Source: Paraphaeosphaeria minitans (lineage: Eukaryota; Ascomycota; Dothideomycetes; Pleosporales; Didymosphaeriaceae). Taken from it: a stretch of 64,000 bases of DNA. The notes below the pieces were generated by a model, which had not been told where the DNA came from, did no database searches, and was given only the letters and a program-made list of their open reading frames with translations. Positions 24,376 to 37,500 of the stretch are shown here, piece after piece (position 1 is the stretch's first letter; the number at the start of each line of letters is the position of its first letter). The stretch is taken from positions 682,001-746,000 of the forward strand of contig WJXW01000008.1 of assembly GCA_015832175.1 (NCBI GenBank). Direction: 5' to 3'. Position numbers and translations under genes: made by a program.

Positions 24376-25355
24376 TAATAATACTTTATCTATAATAGTT
24401 TAAGGATAGCTCCTAGAGTTACATAAGCTACTAGTAGAGAGTAGACCTTACTTAAAGCCCCTAAAGGCAGCAAAGACTCTCTTACCTAATATATAGAAGG
24501 AGCGCTAGTAATATATAACTTAAGCCTACCTTTAACGCTTAAGCAGCGTATTCTAGTTACTAAAAAAAAGTGTAATAAGCTTTGCGCTATATATTAACTT
24601 TATACCTTAGAAAATAAAATCTACTAACTTAAAAGTATAAGCTAAACCCTTAGCATAGTAGCTACTACTAAGAACATTAAAATCCTATTTACTAATATAT
24701 ATAAGTAGAACGCGCCTATAGTGTACATAGTAATATACGTTAAGCGTACGCTTTAACCTAAGGATCCTACTAAATATAGAGGTAAGAATCTTAAGGAGTA
24801 TTATAAATTCTTCTATTCCTATAAGGTGGCCTTTTACCTCTTACTATAAGAATTTGTGTAGGATAGAGATAAGGTTATCTAGGTAATATAGTACCTTATA
24901 GGTAACCTAAAAGAACTATAGTATATATACTATAAGCGCACCTTTAAAGCTAAGGGAGAAATACCTATCTAGAAGTACTTTAAGTAGTATATACTTAACT
25001 TACTTTTAGACCTAGTAAATTGTAGCCTAAAAGTAGTTATAGCGTATACTTAAGTAATATAGCAAAGAGACTAAACTATTTACTCATTTATAACTTACTT
25101 TAATGTCCTTAAAGATTAACTTATACTTTATACTAAGAAGTAAAGAGTGTAGCACCTTTTCTCTAAGCTTAAACTTAAGCTATAGAAGGCTATTACTAAC
25201 TACTATTAGGTGCCTATAACTAGGGAAGACCTTATTACTTTAGGCTCTACGCTTAAGCAAAACGTATGCTACGCATTTATAATATAAAAGTTAAGCCTAC
25301 GTTATATATTAAAGAAATCTAAGGATACTACGCTAAATTGCTAAATATATAAAAG
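24376..25355 (+). pseudogene. Gypsy-2 plus copy, gag part
   Basis: Left part of the long plus-strand Gypsy-2 copy. 24376-24775 has no counterpart in the minus copy and is probably leader and gag start. From about 24775 the frame reads a Ty3-type gag, including FITYFNVLKD and HLFSKLKPKL near 25085-25180. It is interrupted at 25355 by Copia-1 copy 2 and resumes at 32688. No Gypsy-2 LTR was found at the left side. Confidence 0.7.
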
Positions 25356-25550
25356 TGTTGTGGTAAAAAGGGCTTAAACTATTACAGGATATTCAGGAGC
25401 AGAGTTGTAAAGAATACAAATAGCTAATTATAGGAAAGGATGCCAAAAGGGCAGACTATATACAAAAGAAACGAGCCTCTTAGTAAGAAACCTATGATAT
25501 AAATTAGTAGATCTAGAAAGAATTACAGAAGTAAGTGTTTTACTTTAATA
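25356..25550 (-). repeat. Copia-1 3' LTR of copy 2
   Basis: Plus-strand reading tgttgtggtaaaaagggc ... gtgttttactttaata. The polypurine tract lies directly inside at 25551-25560 (caccccctag, purines on the minus strand). Confidence 0.92.
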
Positions 25551-25859
25551 CACCCCCTAGGTAATCGCCTAAAGCAGATCACTTATCCTAAGAAGTAATC
25601 TATAATTGTCTAAATCCTTCCTAAAGATCTTTAAAAAACTATCTAAAGGCTATTTAAAGATTAAAAAACTATAAAGAATTATTCTTCTAAATCTCCTTAT
25701 CTTAAGAACAGCGATTCTATTACCCCCTACTTATTATAATAGCAAAATAATTACTATTTATCTTTTAAATTACAAATCCTATTATAAATTATGTTTAGAA
25801 TTTCTTCTTTTAGTAGGTTAGGAGCTTATAAGTGTGGTATAAAGGCCTAGAGCGTAAAC

Positions 25860-26500
25860 GCTTTTATTCTACTGCTCTTTTTACTTACTTCCTATTAACT
25901 ATAAGGTAATTTCCCCGCTCTTACTAGCTAGTAAGTGTAATAGGTAGGCGTGTTTTAATTAGGAAGGAGTAGTAGTAAGAGAAATAAGTAGTAAAGAAAG
26001 AGCGTATTTAGCGCTTAATAATTAAATAGGTAGTAGAGTATATAAGCCCTTTACTAGCGCTTAATCTTCTCTCTTTAATCCTTTACTTTTAACGCTTTAA
26101 CCTCCTATCTAATTTAAGCCTACTAGTTTAAGCCTTTAAATCCTACTACCTTATAGTAGGTTATTTTCTTCTAATTATTACTTTACACTTTTTCTATTAT
26201 TTAGAGCTTTACTAACTCTTTTAGATGTCTAATAACTTAGTTAAAGCACACGCAGTAAAGGCTGTAAAAGCTACTAAATAAAACTCTTAATCTTTCTACT
26301 AAGATTCTTCTACTCCTTTTACTCTACTAGCTTCTTTTACCCTAGCTCTAGGCCCTTAGTAATTACTTAGTGCTCTTAGATAAGTAAGCTGCTTAGGCTG
26401 CTTAAAAGGAGCTCTAATAAGAAAGAGTAATAGATATTACTGTAATAACGCTTTAAGCTTAGGTAGGCGCTACTATACCTACTTTACCTATTCTTACACT
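25860..26500 (-). pseudogene. Copia-1 downstream frame (ORF2), copy 2
   Basis: Reverse counterpart of 15300-15960. It shares the readings KSFI, LLQPLLRVL and RVSKALNNRKSV, with stops at Gln/Trp-like places. Conservation of the reading in two independent insertions supports a real frame in the parent element rather than chance. Confidence 0.5.
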
Positions 26501-27154
26501 ACTATATATAAGATTATTCTATTACTTTAGCTAATTTTACTAATTGTTTCTATAGCTAGCTGTATATTTAGACTCTAGCTATAGATTTTATCTACTATTA
26601 ACTATTAGAGGGTACTAATATAAGCTTTTATTCTAAGATTTATTCTAGATTTAGCTAATACTTTTTGTAGAAGAGGCTAATTACTAAGCTATATAAAAGG
26701 GTTAAAGTAGCCTTATAAGCTTCTTTTCTTACTAGTAGTTAGGAGGAGTAAGCTTAGTATATAGCTACTATTATACTCTCTTCTTTCTAGGTAATCTTTA
26801 GTAGAGGATAGGGTAATTACCCTCTTACTCTACCTATTAAGAAGTAGCATAGTCGCAGCTAATACCTTAATTAAAATAGCTAAATAAGTGGCCTATTAGC
26901 TCTAAAATAGGGTAAAGGCTAAGTAAGTGCTTCTTCTCCTACTAATTAAAAGAGGGGAGGCTAGAGTAAGCTATTACCTACTGCTAATTAAAGGAGAGAT
27001 AAAGGAGGTAGATAAGGTAAAGAATTACCTACTATAGAAAAAAGGAGAGGAGGAGGATAAGGAGAATCTCCTACTACTAATTATAGAAGAGATTCTCGCA
27101 CCCCTATAATTAAGTAGAGGAGGAAGAGGGTCTATAAGCTTATAAATAAGCTTT

Positions 27155-30100
27155 TTAATCTCTTCTTCTTCTAATTCCTATTCTCTCTCTAATCTTTTCT
27201 TTCTTTTCTTTTTCTTTTCTTGTTTCCTAGCTCTAAATTAATAATTCTAGGTAGTTAATAGATTAATTCTCTACTTACCTACTCTTATTTTATAATTATT
27301 ATGCTTATATCTTATAGATTTAATAGCCTTTTAAATCTATTAAACTGCTAATAAGTAAGAGCCTTTATAAGGCTACCTACTAGCATTTCGCTAGTTAGAA
27401 GATATTCTACTTAAAACAATCCTTTTATATGCTCTTACTATAACTACATGTTCTAAATACCTATATAGCGTAGTTAAGTAGTGATTCTTTTGTTCTTTCC
27501 AATTACTAAATAAATAGTTTAAAAATTATTATAATAGACCTTTTATAAAGGTCCTAGATCTAGAGTAAGCTTAGTAAAGAATCTCTTAATTACTATAGCT
27601 TCTTTATTTATATATTTAAGCGCTAGAAGCTCTGCTTCTATTGTTAAAGTGGTGATTATGTTCTATTAAGCTACTTTTTATAGAATAGCTCCTTTAAATA
27701 ATAGGATAATATATCTATAGGAAGATTGCCGTAATATTAGATTATTAGCGAATAAGGTATTTCTATATATTAGCAGATTAGGTCTATTATAGCCTCTAAA
27801 GACTATAGCCTGCTATCTAGTTTAATAGAGGTAAAAGATTACATAATTAATAGTAGCAAAGTGTTCTTTACTTAGATTTATTAGAAAGTGTAATAGCTTT
27901 AACACTATAAAGGCTATATCTAGGCGTAGTATAATTACTGTATAGAGAGCTAATTTTACCTCTTCTTAAAAGAGCTTTATTTTTTAAGGAGTAGCTTCTC
28001 CTGTGCTTAGAACGAGATTTTCTACTAATAAAGGTGTAGTAGGGAAGCTCCTAGAGTTTGAAAAGTTAAACTTTTTTGTGATTTTATTAATGTAGGTATT
28101 ATAGACTAGAGAAATTAATCTTACTTCTCTGTCCCTAATTACGTAAACACCTAGTAACTACTCTACTAGTCCTTTTAATTTAATCTTATATTTGTTTATA
28201 ATCTTTTTTTAAAAATCTACGGCTTCTTTCTCTTTACTCTTGTAATAGAGAAGAAGAATGTTATTAATATAAAATAGAATAATAATACTTTAATTACTAT
28301 TAAAGAAAAGGCATAGCTCTTCTAGCGAAGCTAAGAGTCTATAAGATTAAAGTAATTCTATAAATTCCTTATACTAAAGAAGTGGTAAATTTCTTAAGCT
28401 ATATAAAGCTTAATTTAATCTTACATATTTTTCTAGCTTTTTAAAACTATTAAGTAATTTATAAGTTACTAGATTAGCGGCTGTAATAAAAGTATTTAGA
28501 AACACTCCTACTATATTAAATTATAAGATTTCTAGATTAAATTCTGCTGCTAGAGCTATAGCTAATTAAAAAAATCTTACTGCTAGAGTAGCAGTATAGG
28601 TAGAGTAGAGAGTATTCTTTTTCTAAAGATCTTCTTTTATAATAATTTAAGCTTTACACTTTTTAAAGTATCTATTTTAATTAAACTTATAGGTAAAAAC
28701 CTACTTTAAAGGGAGCAGTCGCTCTAACACCTCTAATTATTTAATCTCTATCTAGGTACCTTTATCTTATAACGTCGAGATCTCCTTATAAGTGGTGAGG
28801 AGGAATAGCTTCCTATATAGATAATTATAAAGGTGTTTCTATAGGGTTAGCTCTAGTATAAGCTCGTTTTTATAAGTCTAAGCTATATAAGACGCTCTAG
28901 GCGCTTTTCTAAGTATAGAAGCAAATACTATTATATTTAGTATAATATATTTTTCTTACTTAGACTAGGCCTCTACTACTTCTAGTATAAACGTGTGCTC
29001 TAATATTATATTAAGATTACTTTAAAGATAATTAGTAATTAGTGTATAAGCACCTAGCTTCTACCTACCCCTTAGCTAATTGTCCTAATTATTTTACTTC
29101 CTTAATCTTTGTAATAGTAGATAGTAATTTATTAGTTAGTTAATTTCTAGTGCTTTACTATAATTTTGCCTACTTATTCTACTTACCTCTAGATAGATCT
29201 GCCTTTGCCTTTAGCGCGCTAGTAGGTTATCTGTTTTATCTAGCGTAATTAAGTTATCTGCGCTAGGTTAATTAGTAACCTAATTAGTTTCTACTAATAA
29301 ATAGGGTATTGAATCTTTAGATTCTAGTAGGCTAGCTCTCCTAGTAGTGTTCTAGTGGCTGCTAGATATCTCTTAATTACTTAATAGATTACCCCTAAGA
29401 TTACCTAGCTCTAGTGTCTATTTAGGGGTTACAAGTTCTATACTTCCTTTTCTACTTAAGTAAATTCTTAGCTACTAGCTAGCTAAGCCTATAGCTTGCT
29501 TAGTAGTAGGTACCTTAAGTTCCTAATTACTTAGCTAGCCTACTTTACTTTTAATTACCTAAGGGTTACCTATAGGTCTAGTAGTAGTTCTTATATACTT
29601 ATTTATTTTAGAAAGAATATTAAGCGCGTTTTTATACGCTTCTCCTAGATTGTTTAGCTCTCCTTTTTAGAGGCTTTCTACTATTTTTAACACTTCTATT
29701 TTTAGAATAGATTGTTCCTCTAATCCTTTATAGAATAAGGACTTATTAAATCTTACGTTTTGTATAGTAATCACCTAATTAAGCTAGAGAATCTATATTT
29801 AGTAGATACTAGAAGTTTTATAGCCTACTAGGTATCTAATATAGCCCCTAGGATTTACTTTAAATCCTTTTCTATCTCGCCTAGCTGCACGCTCCTAATC
29901 TAAAGGGTAAGCTTAGCAGCTATAGGCGTAGACAGCACTCTAGTTTAGATAAAGATTAGCTGTCCTATATTATATTTTTACTAGTTTAAAATAATAAAAA
30001 TATTGTCTAAACTAAGCATCTAATGTTTTATTAGGTAATTAATAGCCTAATACTAGGCTAGGAATTATTCTTTAGAGCTAGTATACTACTTATATAATCT

Positions 30101-32290
30101 TAGGCTAGAGATTTAATAGCAGATTTACGCTTATTTACATTTTAATTACTTTTATAATAAGCTCCTAGCCTACTCTTTCTATAGCACTATTAGGCTTATG
30201 TGTATAGGGCAGTAGTCTACTAATTATTATTCCTTTCTAATTAGCCTAAAATTTGTACTAGGATTTCCCTCTCTATAGAAGTGTTGCTATATTATTATTC
30301 TAGTAGACTTTTATAATTTAAAGCTCGTATTTTATATTAATAAGAGCTAAGAAATCCTGCTACACTCTTATTATCTTAGAAAGTGTCTTTATTCTAAGAT
30401 TAGAAATATAAGGTTTTTTACTAAAATCTTCTTTAATTAGCAAAATCTAGTTTTCTTTATTTTAAGTAGTAGGTATATTAAATAGATCCTAAAATAATAA
30501 GTAAAATAGCCTAGATAATTATTCTCTAGGTCTCCTAAAGATTACCTAGGTTATGTATATAGTAGTATAGTGCTTGTAATCCTTTCTTAATATTCTAGTA
30601 ATCTTTACACCTTAGGCTACAGTTACTAGAGCTTATAGGGCTCTACTTCCTATATACCCTACTTAAAGGTGCTAGAGGTCTTTAGAATCTAATCTCTTAA
30701 TATTAACCTAGGATAATCCTTTAGTAGTCACACTTATAATAGTTAGATAAGAGTAGATTAGCTTATATTATAGGAAAGTAAAGTTATACTTGCATTTTAG
30801 GTCTACTAAGATAACGCTTTATTCTAGACTTCTAATTCTAAGAGTGTAATCTAAACTAAAGTACTAAATTTTTACTTTCTTTAAAAGAGCTTCTAATATA
30901 ATATTTATATAAAAGCCTTCTACTACTCTTACTCCTTAGAGTAGTAGATTTTCTATAAATCTCCTATTTTTCCTATGTAAAGTGTTCTTAATTAGTCTAT
31001 TACTAATTTCTAAGATTAGGAGGCTTTGTGTACCTACCTTTACACTCTTGTTTAATAATTAAAACGTCCTAGGAATAAGTCTTTTATAATTATTAACTAG
31101 GTAAACTACTACAGCACTGTCTAGTATTATATATTCTAATAGAGGATAAGTGTTAGAATGTAGAGTAGAGTAGACACCTAATACTCTATTATCTGTAGGC
31201 AGATTAAATAGATTTAGTAGAGTAGTAGTAATACTACTAGAATACTTAATAGTCTTAGTAGAGGATTATTTCTTATTCTATCCTACCTTTATAATTATAT
31301 TACAAAGGTTTAACCACTTAGACTGCTTAAGTTAATTAAGAATCTCTAATTTTTTTTATTAGTAAGATTAAATAACAATGTTCTATTCTAGGGTAATCTA
31401 GCTATCGCGGTTTAAAGTCTTTAGCACTCTATTAGTTTCTACCTATAAGCATAGGGCTTATAGGGACAGTTTAGTTGTTTCTTTGTCTAATTAGATAAAC
31501 TAGAACTATTAGAGTTAGTAGATTATCTTAATAATCTATTAAAAGTGGCGAATACCCCACTTATTTTATTAGAACTAGATTAGATTAAATGCTCCTAGAC
31601 AAGCGCTAAAAATACCTTTCCTAGATCGTCTAGTGTGATCTGATTCCGTTCTAGCGTCTTATCCTAGATTAGCTATTAGTTTATTAATTAGGCCTAATCT
31701 AGTGCTATACGCGCGGTAATTATATCTAGGAAATCTTAGGTAGTAAGCGGTCTACTAATTTCGCTAATTAAGTAGGTCTTTACTTTTTAATAGAGGAGCT
31801 GCCACTCTTTAAACTAGGTCTTAGGACTTTATCTTACCTACTTAGCCTTTTTAAGATAAGCGCAGTATAAAGCTTAAACATTATTTTATATAGCTCTTTT
31901 ATTTAGTGTGAGATCTTCTTTTAAGAGTTAAATTAGAGACTAAAGCGTAGTATAGCGTGTATTAACTAGAGTAATTATAGTAGAAGTAAGTAGATTAGGC
32001 GATACTATAGCGTTTACCTAAGTCTAGAGATTCTGTATCTTAGTATAGTCTACTTGCTAGTCTAAAACTACTACTCTGTATTCTGCTATTTGTAAAGAAA
32101 AGCTCTCCTTATCTATTTTATACTTAGTAAGCTCTGCTTTGTATAATTAAATACTTACTATAAAGGCTGTATCCGTAATTAGTAATAGTTTCTGTAGGAG
32201 TAGAGGTTATTCTAGTTTTACGTAATTAATTGCTAGAGCCTTAATCGCCTCTAGGTTAATTTAGTTCTAGATTCCTTTTAAGTTTACTTA
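27155..32290 (-). pseudogene. Copia-1 copy 2 gag-pol, broken by RIP
   Basis: Ends at the stop 27157-27155 after the same Lys/Arg-rich tail as copy 1. RNase H is near 27330-27780. The reverse transcriptase active site (FYINNILLLY in reverse) is at 28251-28275. The pre-integrase motif is near 30655-30680 and gag reaches to about 32290. The two Copia-1 copies have lost the same active-site Asp codons. This suggests that they share RIP changes made before the second insertion or that the sites are very prone to RIP. Confidence 0.82.
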
Positions 32291-32468
32291 GAATTAAAGC
32301 TGGATAAACTAGTAAGGCTAGCTAGCGCGATTAATAAGCTATACTTCTACTATTTTAATAATTTTTATAATTAGAAATAGAGGGGTTATATCGTAGAGAG
32401 GTTCTAAATAGAGTGTTATATAATAATTTAAGCGTTACTAAGTAGGTAGGGAGAATTATCCTACGTTC

Positions 32469-32487
32469 TAAGCGCTAGGCTTATAAC
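32469..32487 (-). promoter_or_regulatory. Copia-1 copy 2 primer-binding site
   Basis: The reverse complement reads gttataagcctagcgct, next to the 5' LTR. It is the same initiator tRNA-Met half-type site as in copy 1, with one extra C to T change. Confidence 0.6.
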
Positions 32488-32682
32488 TATTATAGTAAAA
32501 AGGGCTTAAACTATTACAGGATATTTAGGAGCAGAGTTATAAAGAATACAAATAGCTAATTATAGGAAAGAATGCCAAAAGGGCAGACTATATACAAAAG
32601 AAACGAGCCTCTTGGCAAGAATCCCATAATATGAATTAGTGGATCCAGAAAGAATCACGGAAGTGAGTGTTTTACTTTAACA
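32488..32682 (-). repeat. Copia-1 5' LTR of copy 2
   Basis: 195 bp, plus-strand reading tattatagtaaaaaggg ... gtgttttactttaaca. It keeps more unmutated CA and TG than its partner, for example ggatccagaaagaatcacgg. Confidence 0.92.
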
Positions 32683-32687
32683 AAAAG

Positions 32688-33429
32688 TAATAGTAAAACC
32701 TAAAATAAGAAAAGTGTTACCTACTATAAGTGCTATAAAACTAGCTACTATGCTAATAAATATAAAGGTAGTAATCCTAACTAGATTCCTATACAAGTAA
32801 ACTATACAGGAAAAGGCTAAGCCTTACCTATAACCTAGGTATAGTAAGGCGCCTACTAATTTATATCTTACTAGGTATAAAGCGCACGTGTAGCGCAGCT
32901 AAAGATATAGGTCTAGAAAGGGAACTCTAAATAATTCTTAACCTATAGGCTAATATTAGCCTAATTAGCTAGATTATTACTATTAAAATAAATCTAAAGC
33001 CTATTAAAAAGGCTAAGCTCTTTAAACTAGGATAGATTAGGGCCTAAAAGCAAAGTACTTACGCTACTTATACACTCTAGGTGCGTATTATAGATAATAT
33101 AGGAGTAGAGTGTAGAATAAAGACTACTATCTATAGCGTTAATAAGAAAGGGATTCCTTTTCTACTTAGTAACCCCTTCCTATAAGAAGGTAATATCTAC
33201 CTTAATTACAGCTTATAAATATAGCGCTAGGGCTATACTATAGCTTTAATATAGCTTGTTACTGTAAAGGACTTTAAAGATAATATAGAGTATACTAGCT
33301 TAGGTTTATTTCTTCTAGAGGTCTTATAGATAACTAGTATAAGCTTAGAGTATCTAGCGCGTATTAATAAAGCGTGCACAGCGTAAGTACTACGCGTTTC
33401 TAATATATTACGCGAATATAGTAACGTAT
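32688..33429 (+). pseudogene. Gypsy-2 plus copy: gag zinc knuckle to protease region
   Basis: Continuation of Gypsy-2 after the Copia-1 insert. A zinc knuckle lies at 32722-32763 and reads YYKCYKTSYYANKY, from CX2CX4HX4C with Cys and His changed to Tyr by RIP. The protease is expected in the following 600 bp, but I cannot fix its active-site Asp. The piece ends at the target site cgtat (33425-33429) of the Copia-1 solo LTR. Confidence 0.75.
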
Positions 33430-33470
33430 TGTTGTGGTAAAAAGGGCTCGAACTATCATAGGATATTTAG

Positions 33471-33926
33471 TGTTAAATCTAAGAGGGTAGCTAGTCCTAA
33501 AGGGTTAAGGTTAGTTCTTAGGCAGGAGTACTTACAGAAGGTGGAAAGTCTTATTAATACAATAGTATCTTGCAAAGTGTAATAAGTTAACAATTTAGTC
33601 TACTAGAATTTAAATAATAGATTAATAAATAGATTAAATATAAGTATAAGAAGCTTATTCTCGCATTCCTATATACTAAGTAGTCCTACACGTTCTAGAA
33701 TCCTATATATCTTAGAGTCCTATACGTCCTAGAGTCCTATACGTCCTAGAGTCCTATATAGGCAAGTCCCACGCATCTTAAAGTTCCTGTATAGGCGAGG
33801 CCTATGCGGTCCTTAGGACACTTAGGACCTATAACTTATTATTTAACTACTTAGTTAGCTAACTCTAGTAGACTAGTAGTCTAATAAGCTTACGCCCCGC
33901 TACTTATATATAGCTAGATTCTAATA
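33471..33926 (-). repeat. Gypsy-1 LTR type A (3' LTR of copy 2)
   Basis: Starts tgttaaatct, ends ctaata (CA lost to RIP). The 17-bp repeats lie near 33693-33760. Inside it, 33927-33945 is the polypurine tract in reverse (ttatcctcctctttt). Confidence 0.9.
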
Positions 33927-34039
33927 TTATCCTCCTCTTTTAAGCTTAATGTCCTTATAAGTTAACTACTTATAAAGTTATTATTTTATTCTGTTTAATA
34001 TCGCCACAGTTAAGCTAATTATCTTAAAAAAGACTATAT

Positions 34040-34515
34040 TTTTGCAATAGTTACCTATTTGTACTACGCTAAAAAGAAATATACTTATTATCTTTCTTCT
34101 TTGCACTCTTAGTATACTAACTATATTAGATAGAAAAACTAGAAGTGTAAGCCTAAAGAGATCCCTTTACTAGATTATTTAAAAATAGATACTAAAATAG
34201 AGAGGTTAGAAAAGTTAGAGGCTAAAGAGGAGGTAAAGCTCTATATTAAGAAAGAGCTAGCTAAGGTAGCTCTTCTTCGCGCTTATTAGGTGTGAGAGAA
34301 GATAGCGCGCTTATATAATTAGTAAAAGAAATTACGTTAGAAGGAATAAGAATTATTTAATTATAGTATAAGTACTATAAACAAGTTAGAAGCGCTTAAG
34401 GCGTAGGAGGAGTTAGTATAGGCCACTATATTAATAAATCCTAACGCGCTGTTAGGCGCTAAGGTAATTAACTAGTCTATTTTATAGGCTAGTCCTTATA
34501 CTAGTGGTGATTCCT
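34040..34515 (+). pseudogene. Antisense Cys-rich coiled-coil frame, copy 2
   Basis: Same frame as 1765-2235. It reads YIR-stop-KN-stop-KCKPKEIPLLDY and then IERLEKLEAKEEVKL. A copy-specific Arg-rich reading (LLRAY) follows near 34270. Position and orientation relative to pol and LTR are the same as in copies 1 and 6. Confidence 0.58.
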
Positions 34516-34524
34516 AGGTGCGTC

Positions 34525-37500
34525 CTAGTTATTTCTAGTAGAATTCCTTAATCTTTTACTAACAGTTTCCTAGATTATTTCTTAGTTCCTAGGTGTTTTC
34601 GCTATGTGGGTAACCTTTCCACTTAATAAGGTACGTGTTATTATGCTAATTATATTCTAGAATTTTTTTAACCTTAAATTTATTTTCTTCTTTAGTTTGG
34701 TGGTAGAAGGTGGTTTTAACTAGTGTATTAGGGTCTACTAGTTCTAGTAGTGATACGTAGAATACTAGGTATATCTTTACATCTAGTAGTAGTTCTAACT
34801 TATAGTTTACTAGTAATATTTGCTTAGAAATGTAAAATAGTCTAATTTTAATATAATTTAGTTTCTTGTGTTTTTTCTTCTAAGTTTAAAGGTTCTTTAT
34901 AAGTAGATATACTTTATCCCCCTTCTTTAGCTAAGGTGCCATTTTTTATTTTTAATTTTAGTATAAAATTAAATGCTGCTAAGCTTTTTTAAGATTTTCT
35001 TAGAGTTATTAGTGTATTTTCTTTATATTTTCTACTATATCTATAGCTTCTTTTGCTTTAATTATCGTAGGAAATTATTAATTAAAGAGATATAGGTGTC
35101 TTCTACAGTTTACATAGAACAGTGTATGTCCTAATACTACTAATACTTTGTTATTATAGGCTAACTATGCTATAGGTAGTAATAAAACCTAGTTATTCTT
35201 CTAACTGTTATAGTAGATGCGTAGGTACATTTCTATAGTTTAGTTCGTACGTTCTGTCTATCTATCTATTTATAGATAGTAAGCTGTTAATAGCTTTTGT
35301 TTTATTCTAAGTAGTGCTATAAGCGTTATCTAATAATTTAATATAAAGAGCTTATCTCTATTACTAATAATTATTTTTAGGATTCTATAGTGTCTAACTA
35401 GTTAGTCTAATATAAGAAAAGTAAGTTCCTTTGCTATTATTCTTTTAAGGTATAGAATAAGCTTAACATACTTAGTTAGTTAGTAGACTACTACTAGTAT
35501 ACTATTGTATTTAATTCCTATTGTTAGATCCTTAGAGTTTAGAATTCCTATAACAAAATCTATAGCAATATCTTCCTATAGTAATGTTAGTATTTTAATT
35601 ACTTACATCTCTCTATATTTAAGATATGTACTATGTTTATTTCTTTAGTATTCTATATATTTGTAGATGTAAGTTATTATAGCTTCCTTAATTTTTTTAA
35701 AAGTATAATTCCTTTAGATAAGTTCTATTGTTTTTGTAATACCTAGGTGTCCGTACATAGGGTTATTATAGTATTGTTAGATAATCTTAGTCTGTAGATG
35801 TTTTAGGACTTCTTAGTTAATTACTAAAAGTTAATTTAGTTCTACTATTAGCTCTAGAGATTTATCTTTAGCTTTACAAAGGATTATAAAGAAGGTTTTT
35901 ACCTTTTCTCCTACTAGATTACTTTGTTAGCTAAAAGCGTCTACTCTGCTATTTTCTTTTCTAGCTACATAGATAATTTTAAACTTATACTACCTAGTAG
36001 TTTACAACTATCTTTATTATTATAGCGTAAGTTGTTTTATTATTGTAAACCTTAGAAGGTTCTTATAATCTATATAGATTTTTAGTGTTAAGTAACTAAG
36101 TGCGTAAATCCTCTAGTGCTTTAAGGCTTTAATAATAGCGTAGAGTTCTTTATTATATATATTATATTATGTCTTAGCGTTATTAAATTTACATAAGTAG
36201 TAGGCAATTAGGTGCTATTTACTATTACGTTCTTATTTAGCGTAGGCGCCTAGTGTAAGATCGCTAGCGTCTGTTTTAAAGCGTAGTAGTTCATCGCTTC
36301 TAAAATAAACAAAGATAGGTTCTATAATACATACTATCTTAAGGAGTTAGAATGACATTCTATACTTATTTGTCTATTTAAAGGGTACATCTTTCTTTAT
36401 AAGATTTATTAAAGGTATTATAACTTTTACATAATTTTAGATAAATTATTAATTAAATCTATAGAATTCTAAGAATTCTTAGATGTTCTTAGCTATCTTT
36501 AGTATTAGCTAGTTCTTAATACATTTAACTTTACTTAGTGCTATCTTAATTCCTTCTATAGTAATAATGTGTCCTAGGAATTTAAGTTATTTAACGTTAA
36601 ACTTATATTTCTTAAGTTTAATACGAAGGCATACTTTATCTAGTGCTTTTAGTACTATCTATACATGCTTAGTATAGTCTAATTTGTTTTTAGAAAAGAT
36701 AAGGATATCGTCTATATACGTAATAACAAATATATCTAGATGTTTACAGAGTACGTTATTAATAAGTGCTATAAAAGCTACTAGTGCATTTATAAGTCTA
36801 AATAGTATAACTTTATACTTAAATAGTCTATAGCGTAATTAAAACGCTATTTTCTATTCTTCACCTTTCTTAATTTGTATAAGGTGGTAACTGTCTCTTA
36901 GATCTATTATTATAAATATCTTAGCTTAAGATAGTTAATCTCGTATCTCTATAATATTTAGTAGTAGATATTGGTTCTTTATTATTATATTGTTAAGTTA
37001 TTAGTAGTTAACGTATAGTCTGTCTAATCCATCCTTTTTCTTAACAAATATAAAAGGGCTTACTACTAGTGACTTTAATAGTTATATATATTCTTTCTTA
37101 AGGTTTATCTTAATAAAATTACGTTCTTTAAGGAGTTCTTCTCCTGTTTTACTATATAGTAGTCTAAAGGGTGGCGTCTTCCCTTCTTCTAGGTCTATTA
37201 TAAGATCCTAGGGTTAATGTTCTAGTAGGTTTACTTTTCCTTCCTTTTCTATAAATATGTGTATCTATTTCCTGTACTCTCTTAGTAAGGTAAAGGGTGT
37301 ACTACTGTCTTCCTTTTTACGCTTCTTAACCTAGTAGTTCCTACTAGCGTCTACTAAGGTGTACTTCTGTTTTTTAACTATCTATTATAGTATTATGTTA
37401 TTAATAACTCTCTTATCTACTATTATTTTTAGTTAATGTATAGGCTTTACTTATAATACATAATTGCAGCGTTTAAATAATATTTTCTTTATACCCTAGT

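Larger units (their letters stand above)
25356..32682 (-). mobile_element. Copia-1 copy 2, full length
   Basis: 7327 bp, minus strand, with LTRs at 25356-25550 and 32488-32682 of 195 bp each. It is flanked by a perfect 5-bp target duplication, aaaag at 25351-25355 and 32683-32687. The Gypsy-2 minus copy shows the empty site at 23707-23711. All domains of copy 1 are found in reverse order. Insertion into Gypsy-2 gag is therefore certain. Confidence 0.95.
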
